Positions 1-6,930 of a stretch of 12,306 nucleotides of DNA are shown piece by piece. How positions within the stretch are numbered: the first letter of the stretch is position 1; each line of letters opens with the position of its first letter. The stretch is from Desulfobacteraceae bacterium (GTDB lineage Bacteria > Desulfobacterota > DSM-4660 > Desulfatiglandales > Desulfatiglandaceae), in assembly GCA_030589225.1 (NCBI GenBank), contig JAUUWD010000017.1:1-12306 (forward strand), written 5' to 3'. The position numbers and the translations under genes are program-made. The notes beneath the pieces are model-generated. The model did not search any database and had not been told where the DNA came from. It saw nothing but the letters and a program-made list of their open reading frames with translations.

Positions 1-791
1 TAGGTCACCACATCGTGAGATTCTTCAAAATTGATGGAACCACCTTCAATTTTATCTTTCAAAAAATCAATGATATATAACGGCTCAAAATCCAGTTCCC
101 CGAAATACTTGGGGTAGGTATTCTTAAATGTGTAATAACCCTCGGGGCAACTGAAAACAACCTGTTTAGCGCCTGAAACACGAATCAAATCGAGGTTCAG
201 TTGGGCCAACCGTCTGAACTTCTCCTCATTACCGTTCCAGAGTGCGTCCTGTCCGCAACACCTCTCATCATTGCTGACCACCGGCTCTACCCCACAGGCA
301 TTCAGGATCTTCAATACATTCTGGGCCCCTTTAATTGAACCGGCATCAATATACCTGAAAACGACATCAAAATAAGGCCTGCACCCCACAAAATAGAAGA
401 CTTCGCCCCTATCCGTTGTTTTCCCGTCCTCAATCCAGAAGGTACGGTTTTGTTTGACATCACTAGTCTGGATTGCCGTAATTGTCTGAAGCATACCATT
501 ATGTGAAGGGACGCCATCAAAGCCCTGTGCATGAGCCTCATCACGCAAAAGACGCACGAATTCAGGGAAATCAATGTTGGCAGGGCACCGGACACTGCAT
601 TGTGCACACGTTAGACAGCTCCATATAGTGCTGTCAGAAGGCTCCTCCAGTTCATAGAGAGAGCGCTCAATAATCTGCCTGGGCGAAAAATCAGGGAACA
701 CCCTTGCAACAGGGCAACTCCCGGTGCATACGCCGCAGTCAAGGCAGTAATAGGTCTGTGTGATATCAATCAATTCAGCTATAGCAGTCAT
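1..791 (-). CDS. HdrD-type (HdrC-HdrB fused) iron-sulfur protein, 3' end beyond the window
   Basis: The frame is open from ATG 791 to the left edge, giving 263 codons with no stop, so the C-terminus is missing. An SD-like GAGG lies about 7 nt upstream of the ATG. The N-terminal part is a two-cluster ferredoxin domain as in HdrC: C16-x2-C19-x2-C22-x3-C26-Pro and C59-x2-C62-x2-C65-x3-C69-Pro. The following part looks like an HdrB-type CCG domain, with a Val-Gly-Cys motif and a Cys-Cys-Gly followed by Gln-Asp, then a Ser-Cys-Pro-Glu motif. Proteins of this design (HdrD, GlpC, BamD and others) pass electrons through cubane clusters to a CCG-domain iron-sulfur site that handles disulfides or other acceptors. 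It is last of the three genes visible in the minus-strand operon, 82 nt after mvhD, so it is probably the electron-accepting partner of HdrA/MvhD. The natural acceptor cannot be told from the sequence. No in-frame TGA is present in the visible part. Confidence 0.88.
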   Translation of the reverse strand, partial: MTAIAELIDITQTYYCLDCGVCTGSCPVARVFPDFSPRQIIERSLYELEEPSDSTIWSCLTCAQCSVRCPANIDFPEFVRLLRDEAHAQGFDGVPSHNGMLQTITAIQTSDVKQNRTFWIEDGKTTDRGEVFYFVGCRPYFDVVFRYIDAGSIKGAQNVLKILNACGVEPVVSNDERCCGQDALWNGNEEKFRRLAQLNLDLIRVSGAKQVVFSCPEGYYTFKNTYPKYFGELDFEPLYIIDFLKDKIEGGSINFEESHDVVT

Positions 792-873
792 GCCAACGCC
801 TCATATAATTTATCCTGTTAAAAAGTTCTTTCGACAATTGTTCTCTTCCGAATCTCTTATCTGCGACCGCCAT

Positions 874-1293
874 TCAGGCCGCTTGTTTCAAGGCAGATGG
901 CCCGAGGGACTTAATCTGCTCAGTAAATTCTCTTGCAATCTCAGCAAACAGTGTGCCTTCTGCCGAGGAGACCCATTCAAGACGAAGTCGCGTAAGGTCA
1001 ATGCCAAGTATCTTGATCAGTTCCTGGGTCAATTTAAACATCCTTTCGGCCTTTACATTACCATCCAGGTAATGGCAGTCGCCTATGTGTCACCCGGCCA
1101 CCAACACACCGTCAGCACCCATTTGAAATGCTTTGAGAATGAAATTGGAGTTAACCCGACCAGAACACATCACCCGGATAATACGCATATTCGGCGGATA
1201 TTGAAAACGGCTAACGCCTGCAAGATCAGCAGCAGAATACGCGCACCAGTTACAGGCAAAAACCACTATCTTTGGACTAAATTTATCATTCAT
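874..1293 (-). CDS. mvhD: MvhD/FlpD-type electron-transfer subunit, selenoprotein (Sec at residue 68)
   Basis: This is a 139-residue protein if the in-frame TGA at 1090-1092 is read as selenocysteine; otherwise it stops after 67 residues. It starts at ATG 1293, with AGGAG about 8 nt upstream. The first half has the MvhD motifs: C14-Asn-Trp-C17, a Ser-Arg-Phe-Gln-Tyr-Pro-Pro stretch and Val-Met-C43-Ser-Gly-Arg. The TGA falls in Val-Ala-Gly-U68-His-Ile-Gly-Asp-C73-His-Tyr-Leu, where homologues have Cys. The second half continues without a break through Gly-Asn-Val-Lys-Ala and Leu-Glu-Trp-Val-Ser-Ser-Ala-Glu-Gly to a terminal TGA at 874-876. The total length is normal for the family. MvhD carries a [2Fe-2S] cluster and shuttles electrons to HdrA. 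Selenocysteine versions (VhuD) are known in Methanococcales, and Sec forms are reported from deltaproteobacteria. A hairpin correctly placed for SECIS supports recoding. Two independent accidents, a nonsense mutation exactly at the conserved Cys and an intact downstream frame, are a poor alternative. Confidence 0.9.
1056..1074 (-). promoter_or_regulatory. SECIS-like hairpin of mvhD
   Basis: On the coding strand the TGA (1092-1090) is followed by 15 nt and then a perfect 7-bp stem, CATTACC pairing with GGTAATG, closed by the 5-nt loop TGGAT. The loop begins 23 nt after the TGA and has G at its second and third positions. Bacterial SECIS elements are small stem-loops inside the coding region just after the UGA, with a G near the start of the apical loop that SelB recognises. 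The geometry fits. SelB binding itself is inferred. Confidence 0.75.
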
Positions 1294-1646
1294 TGAGCAA
1301 ACTCCTGTTACGATTCAATCATCACTCGTTAGTAAACACGCTAGCTTTAAAGTAGCTACCAAATTGGCAATATTACGAGAACTTGAATAAACCTAAATCC
1401 GAAATCCCAATATCGAAACTCGAAACAATTTCAAAATCATAATACCAAATGACCAAAACTTTCCTGGCATTCTTGCCATATCTGTATAAAACTTTTAAAG
1501 ATTTCCTTTGTTTAGAATTTTTTATAATTTGGGTTATTCGTATTTGTTTCGGATTTCGTACTTCGAGTTTCTTATTTGTTAATACTAACAAAGCGAATAA
1601 ACTTGGTAGTTCAATCAGTTACCTTTTTAAATGGTGTGATCCTGTG
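1294..1646. repeat. Spacer between hdrA and mvhD filled by an AT-rich dispersed-repeat-like element
   Basis: This 353-bp gap holds no believable gene. Roughly 1380-1590 consists of imperfect inverted units built on short words: GAAACTCGAA at 1415-1424 recurs inverted at 1562-1571, and ATCCGAAA near 1397-1404 recurs inverted near 1548-1555. The interior is AT-rich, with low-complexity runs such as TTTTTTATAATTT. Related 'CGAAATCCGAAATnC' repeats are scattered in several deltaproteobacterial genomes, as I recall. Only the ends near mvhD hold functional sites, namely the mvhD ribosome binding site at about 1301-1306. No clear terminator is seen, so co-transcription of hdrA and mvhD remains plausible. 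Confidence 0.55.
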
Positions 1647-4600
1647 TCAGCTTAATGCCGCTGCCACTATGCTCAACACCTCTTGGTCGTCGTAATGGAA
1701 AATGGATGCCGCTCCCGTCGGGCAGGCCACAGCGCAGGACCCACATCCCTTACAGAGGGCTGCTTGAACATTGGCCACTGTCTTGTTATCCTCACGTTCC
1801 ACAAGAGCAATGGCGCCGTATGGGCAGGCCTCTTCGCATATGCCGCAGCCCCGGCACATAATTTCATTTACATGGGAAACAACACCCTCAACCATGAGGT
1901 TTTCCTTGGAGAGCACAACGGATGCCCTGGAAGCCGCTGCTTTTGCCTGCGCGATGCTTTCTTCAATTGGCTTTGGAAAATGGGCCATACCGGCAAGGAA
2001 GGTTCCTTCTGTGGCGAATTCAACAGGTCTGAGTTTCGCATGGGCCTCCATGAAAAAACCATCTTCATTCAAGGGCAGCTTATACACCTGTGCCAGGGGT
2101 TCATTGTTACGCGGCACAATTGCGGACGCCAATACCACGATATCAGGTTTAATAGCGATATCCCTGCCCAGAATATTATCCTTGACTATAACTGCAATTC
2201 CTTCGTCACTTTTATCAACCTGCGGTTTTTGTTCAAGGTCATACCTGATAAAAATAACGCCCTGTCTTCTAGCTTCAGCGTAAAGCGCTTCTCGTTGGCC
2301 ATAAGTACGAATATCCCTATAAAGGATATATATAGCCATTTCCGGGTTCATTTCTTTAAGCTTTAAGGCCGATTTGACCGAATGAGTGCAACAGACCTTT
2401 GAGCAATATGGCCTTTCCGGTTCTCTTGACCCAACGCCCTGGATAAAGACAGCGGACTTTGCCCCAGAGACTATCTCGTCTCCGTTCCTGACGGCGGTAT
2501 CCAGTTCCAGGTGAGTCATTACCCTGTCATCTTCACCATACAGGTATTCCGTGGGCCTATGCTCTTCAGCGCCAACGGCTATCACCACCGCGCCGTGTTT
2601 CACGGATACATCGGTGCCGTTTTGTGAAATAGTAGTTTCAAAATTACCCACGAATCCCTCGGCCTCTTTGACGGTGGATTCAGTATAGATATCGATCATG
2701 GCATGGTCTTTCACCTTTTTAATCATCTCTTTTATATGGCTGGAAATTTCATCTCCCCTCCAGGTGTCAAGCAGATTCAAGGCATTGCCGCCCAGTTCAT
2801 AGGATTGCTCCACCAGATAGGTGTGAAAACCCTGATCTGCAAGGCCGAGGGCCGCTGTCATCCCGGTGATACCGCCTCCGATCACAAGGGCTTTATCGTT
2901 CACTGATATGGTTGGTTGGGGTAACGGCCTTATGAGTTGAGCCCTGGCAACCGCCATGCGCACCAGGTCCTGCGCTTTTTGTGTTGCCTCCTCTTTTTCT
3001 TTGCTATGGACCCAGGAACACTGATTTCGAATGTTAGCCATTTCAAATAAGTATTTATTCAGACCCGCATCTCTTAGTGTCTCCTGAAACAATGCCTCAT
3101 GCGTTCTGGGAGTGCAGGCCGCGACAACGACCCGATTCAAATTCTCCCGTTCAATTGCCTCTTTCATCTTATCCTGGGTATCTTGGGAACAGGTAAAGAG
3201 ATTCTCCTCTACATAGATAACACCAGGGAGTGTGCGTGCGTATTCACCAACTTTCGGAACGTCCACTATCCCTCCGATATTAGTGCCGCAGTTACAAACA
3301 AAAACGCCGATTCGAGGTTCTTCAGAAGAGACGTCCTTTTCTTGCGGGTAGGTCTTTTCCTTGACAAGTGAGCCCCGAACGTCAGAAAGGTCTGCCATTG
3401 CTTCGCAGGCGGCCGCACTGGCCTCCATGACCGAATAGGGGATATCTTTCGGTTCCTGAAAGCCTCCACACACATAGATGCCATTGCGGGAGGTTTCGAC
3501 AGGGTTAAAGACCCCGGTTTGAACAAAGTTGTCCTCATCTAATTTGATTTCCAGTTGATCGGCAGTATTAATTAGGGCTTCAGGCGTTTCCATGCCTACT
3601 GACAACACGACCATGTTAAATGTTTCTACTTGAATGTCCCCATTTTCACTAACATATTTAAGCACCAGATCATGGGCTTTTGGGTCCTCTTCAATGGAAT
3701 GAATCCTGGTGCGGACAAACCTGACCCCTTGTTCATCCCTGGCCCGCTCATAATATTTCTCGAAATCCTTGCCATAGGTCCTCATATCCATAAAGAATAT
3801 GGCTGCGTCCAGGTTATGTCCTGCATGCTCTTTTGCGATCACGGCCTCCTTAACTGCATACATGCAACAGACAGAGGAGCAATAGGAGTGGTCACACTGG
3901 TTGATATCCCTGGAGCCAACGCACTGGATGAAGGCAATCTTTTGCGGTTCTTTTCTATCTGAAGGCCTCAATAAATGGCCCTGAAATGGTCCTGTGGCGC
4001 TAAGGATGCGCTCGAACTCTATGCTAGTCACCACATTCGGGTATGCAGAATATTGATATGTGTCATATCGGCTGGGATCAAAGGGCTTAAAACCGGGAGC
4101 CAGTATCACAGAACCCACGTCAATTGATAAAGTTTTTTCCTGCTCAGCGTGGGTCTCAATCGTAACGGCATGGGCCTGACAGGCTTTCACGCACTCGTAG
4201 CATTCACAACATCCCCCGCAGTTGAGGCAACGGCCTGCTTCTTTCTTGGCCAACTCCTCATCAACAGGGAGAGCAATCTCTTCAAACCCTGAATGCCTTT
4301 TCTCAACAGGCAGGATTGGAACCTCCAGTCTCTTCTTTACAGGAGCATCTTCCGGAATTTCTACCCAGTTTGTCCCTACTGGTGGCTCCTCTTGCCATTC
4401 GGTGGGCAGTTCTTCACCTCGCAAGTATTTGGCCATGTATTTGGCTGCCTTTTTGCCAGCCTCAACCGCCTCAATAACAGTTGCTGAACCCGTAATCACA
4501 TCACCGCCAGCGAATATTCCCGGCTTATTGGTCTGTAATGTCTCGGGATTGACCACAAGTAAGTTCCACTTGGAAACTTCCAGACCTGAAAAATCTTCCC

Positions 4601-6107
4601 CTAAGAAATCAAGATCCGGTTCCTGTCCTACGGAAGAGATAACATGATCTGCTTCAATGAAAAACTCTGAACCTTCAATAGGAATAAATTTTCGCCTGCC
4701 TGTGGTATCGGGTTCGGTCAGGCGCGTGCGGGAACACTCGACGCCAACCACCTTGCCGTTTTCAATGACAATTCTTTGGGGGGCTACGTGAAAATGGATC
4801 TTTGCTCCTTCGCTTTCAACTTCCTTTTTTTCTTCAGAATCAGCCGGCATTTCTGCCAGAGAAAAAGGATCTATCATATTGACGCTTTCAGCGCCCAATC
4901 GAAAAGCCACCCGGGTGGTATCCATACCGGAATGGCCTACTCCGAAAACAACAACCTTACCTTCAAGTTTCTTCCGGCGCCCCAGTTGAACTTCTCTCAT
5001 AAAAGTAACTACATGGGAGAAGCCTTCGGTGTGCTCTTCGCCTGGTATTCCAAGCTTCAGGCCCTTCCAGGCCCCGGCGGCCAAGAAAATCGCCTTGGCG
5101 CCATGTTTCTGGAGCTCTTCAATTGTGAGATCCTTGCCAATGGCCGTATTTGTATGAATTTCTATGCCGTAGCGTTTGAGGTTTTCTATCTCTTCGTCCA
5201 GGACAGACCCCGGAAGGCGGTGCTCAGGGATGCCATATCGCATCATACCGCCGGTCTCGGGCATAGCCTCATAAACACTCACCTGATACCCTTCAAGAGC
5301 AAGAAAATAGGCAGCAGTGAGACCAGCAGGGCCTGATCCTATGATGGCCACCATTTCATCCATGGACGTTATTTCGGGGACAGGGATTTCACTAAGTTTT
5401 ACATGGTCAGCAGCGACCTTTTTAAGCTCCCGGATCGAAATCGCCTCATCTACTTCGAGACGGCGGCAGCTTTTTTCGCAGGGACGGGGACAGACACGAC
5501 CGAGTACGCCAGGAAAGGGGAGATCCCGCATGATGATTTCGATAGCTTCCCTGTACTTGCTTTCCTTTACCATCTGCACATAACCCTGCACATTCAGATT
5601 AGCCGGGCAGGCCATAGTGCATGGTGCTGTGTCGAGTTTCCCTATGGCGAAGCTGCCTGGAATAGCCTGGGCGTAAGGTTTGTAAGCGGCCTTCCTATCA
5701 TTCAAGCCCTGATCGTATTCACTCGGCAATGCGACTGGGCATACCTCCACACAATCGCCACAGGCTGTGCATATATCAGGATCTATATATCTTGGGGTCT
5801 TGTTGAACGTGACCCGGAAATTTCCTTGCTCACCCTCGATTTTTTCAACAACTGAACATGTATGGAGTTCGATATTGATGTGCCGGCCGACCTCGACCAG
5901 TTTGGGCGAGACAATTCACATGGCACAGTCATTGGTTGGAAAAGTCTTGTCCAGTTGGGACATGACACCACCAATGGCCGGAGATTTTTCCACGAGATGA
6001 ACATAAAAGCCGGAATCTGCCAAATCCAAGGCCGCCTGCATGCCTGCGATGCCACCGCCTACAACCATCACAGCACCCTGGACGTTTTGAGCTGCATCAA
6101 CTTTCAT
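1647..6107 (-). CDS. hdrA: Double HdrA-type flavoprotein with inserted NfnB/GltD-like domain, selenoprotein (Sec at residue 64)
   Basis: This is a 1486-residue protein, reading the in-frame TGA at 5916-5918 as Sec. It starts at ATG 6107 with AGGGG about 7 nt upstream. Residues 12-64 are an FAD-binding segment (G17-G-G-I-A-G22) ending in Asp-C61-Ala-Met-U64. The HdrA signature [12 protein letters not shown] follows, then a four-Cys cluster at 113, 116, 119 and 123. Residues about 160-565 resemble the GltD/NfnB NAD(P)H-FAD oxidoreductase, with GSGPAG at 257-262 and a second nucleotide fold at about 389-394. A seven-Cys cluster region spans 627-643, and the HdrA Cys-Cys site includes C743, C747 and C748. 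A second HdrA unit starts near 931, with FAD motif 1077-1082, C1235, C1239 and C1240, and two ferredoxin clusters at 1418-1428 and 1452-1462. HdrA uses FAD to bifurcate or confurcate electrons; the insert suggests NAD(P)H as a partner. The protein is cytoplasmic, with no signal peptide. A caller ignoring Sec would begin it wrongly at GTG 5750, inside the first cluster motif. Confidence 0.9.
5883..5900 (-). promoter_or_regulatory. Candidate SECIS hairpin of hdrA
   Basis: Starting 16 nt after the TGA (5918-5916), CTGGTC can pair with GGCCGG (four Watson-Crick and two G-U pairs) around the 6-nt loop GAGGTC, which starts with G 22 nt after the TGA. The spacing nearly equals that of the mvhD hairpin. 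A competing fold exists: CTCGCCC at +6 to +12 can pair with GGTCGAG at +18 to +24 with one mismatch and loop AAACT, but it lacks a loop G. The element is therefore less certain than the one in mvhD. Confidence 0.5.
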
Positions 6108-6199
6108 TATTGACCCCTTATCAATGAAACCTAATCGTTTCCACTCTTCTTTAATGAGAAAAAGTAAGTTCTCAACAAATTCGGGTAGAACAACTATAT

Positions 6200-6262
6200 T
6201 CCCTCCTTCACGGGAATGACAGCCATGCTGGGTTTACCGTCATGCCCGCGTAAGTGGGCATC
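6200..6262. repeat. Paired 'GTCAT-CCCG' inverted repeats
   Basis: CGGGAATGAC at 6211-6220 and GTCATGCCCG at 6239-6248 are inverted copies matching at 9 of 10 positions. The second copy continues into its own hairpin, ATGCCC (6242-6247) with GGGCAT (6256-6261) and an 8-nt loop. This is the familiar short intergenic palindrome 'CGTCATTCCCGCG...GCGGGAATCC' seen across proteobacterial genomes, here slightly degraded. It lies about 95-150 bp upstream of the hdrA start, within its probable leader or promoter region. Confidence 0.6.
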
Positions 6263-6538
6263 CGGCAAACCGACGAATAAACAAAATATCCGGAACTATT
6301 GAGATGATACTAAAAAAAGTAGTGTATAAAAGAACTGGTCAAACTTATACAGAGGAAGATGGTTTTTTGTCAAGAACGATTTCCAACCATCTCTAATCCT
6401 CAGGGTAACGTCGAGGAAAGGCAGAGTGGTGGGTGGATTATCCATTAGAATGGCATTTATAAAATATACAATATAGTTGGTTGTTTTGTCTGAAAATACT
6501 ATAGTACTCGTCATTGTCACAATTTAAGCATAATATCA
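6263..6538. other. Intergenic stretch with no recognised feature
   Basis: This is the part of the divergent hdrA/kinase spacer between the palindromic repeats and the MITE-like element. It contains a 74-codon minus-strand open frame (6296-6520) whose translation resembles nothing I recognise and which lacks a convincing ribosome binding site. I see no promoter strong enough to call on either strand, no RNA gene and no terminator. Confidence 0.5.
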
Positions 6539-6675
6539 TTGACGGTCTCGTAAAAAGTCAAAATTTACAGGATTCTCCAATTCAATATTCTGATAACAAG
6601 CTTAAATAATTCGTAATTCCTGAATCCCTAAATTCCTAAATCCATGTAAAAAGGACTTTTTACATGGGCATCATC
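6538..6675. mobile_element. MITE-like element with imperfect terminal inverted repeats
   Basis: The left end TGACGGTCTCGTAAAAAGTC (6540-6559) and the inverted right end, read from the minus strand as TGATGCCCATGTAAAAAGTC, match at about 15 of 20 positions, including an identical GTAAAAAGTC. Just inside the right end is a near-perfect palindrome: CATGTAAAAAG at 6643-6653 pairs with CTTTTTACATG at 6656-6666 across only two bases. The element is about 135 bp, non-coding and AT-rich, so it would depend on a transposase elsewhere. No clear target-site duplication was seen, hence the moderate confidence. Confidence 0.5.
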
Positions 6676-6732
6676 ATTAATCTTATAATATTTGAACTGA
6701 TTGTGCGGCGGTTATGGGCAATTTTAAGATAC

Positions 6733-6761
6733 TTGATCGCTAATTTTTTTTGTGATGTAAT
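6733..6761 (+). promoter_or_regulatory. Possible sigma-70 promoter for the kinase gene
   Basis: TTGATC (6733-6738), a 17-nt spacer and TGTAAT (6756-6761, five of six to TATAAT) form a reasonable -35/-10 pair about 170 bp upstream of the kinase. The long leader would carry the 6799-6870 repeats. The surroundings are AT-rich, so a chance match is possible. Confidence 0.3.
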
Positions 6762-6769
6762 AGAATTAT

Positions 6770-6872
6770 CTAACGAAGCTCCGCCTCCCCGGCCCGTATC
6801 CCGCTAAAGCGGGAGATGTGCAAACTGACGAGTCTTCGCGATACTGGATTCTGGATCCTCGATACTGGATAA
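6770..6872. repeat. Compact intergenic repeat cluster (hairpin plus ATACTGGAT direct repeats)
   Basis: A perfect hairpin, TCCCGC (6799-6804) with GCGGGA (6809-6814) and loop TAAA, follows a GC-rich CTCCGCCTCCCCGG stretch. Further on, CGATACTGGAT occurs at 6860-6870 and as GCGATACTGGAT ending at 6849, a 21-nt period, with a shorter CTGGAT at 6851-6856. The composition differs sharply from the AT-rich flanks. It looks like a dispersed repeat rather than an operator, although its place 60-160 bp upstream of the kinase puts it in the 5' leader. Confidence 0.5.
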
Positions 6873-6930
6873 AAGTGTAAAACTTATTCCTTTTTTAGTC
6901 CAGCATCACGTAAGTTCGGGTAAATCAAAG

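Noticed and set aside
792..873. Readthrough of the mvhD terminal TGA as a second Sec
   Set aside because: The protein already has normal family length at that TGA, and the extension toward the next gene shows no recognisable conservation.
1090..1293. mvhD as a truncated pseudogene
   Set aside because: The only interruption is a TGA exactly at the conserved Cys position, the downstream frame is intact and conserved, and a SECIS-like hairpin follows; hdrA shows the same pattern.
760..1296. 178-codon plus-strand open frame
   Set aside because: It is antisense to mvhD, whose readthrough product has strong family motifs; the plus-strand translation resembles nothing and has no good ribosome binding site.
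1373..1591. 72-codon minus-strand open frame between hdrA and mvhD
   Set aside because: It lies within AT-rich inverted repeat sequence; the translation is low-complexity Lys/Ile-rich and typical of dispersed repeats.
1647..5750. hdrA starting at GTG 5750
   Set aside because: This codon lies inside the C113-x2-C116-x2-C119-x3-C123 cluster motif; the conserved frame extends upstream through a recodable TGA to ATG 6107, which has an SD.
6296..6520. 74-codon minus-strand open frame in the divergent spacer
   Set aside because: No family resemblance, no convincing ribosome binding site, and it sits among repeats.
6799..6870. Possible CRISPR-like or iteron array
   Set aside because: There are only two full ATACTGGAT copies plus one short one, with no spacers of constant length and no cas or rep gene nearby.
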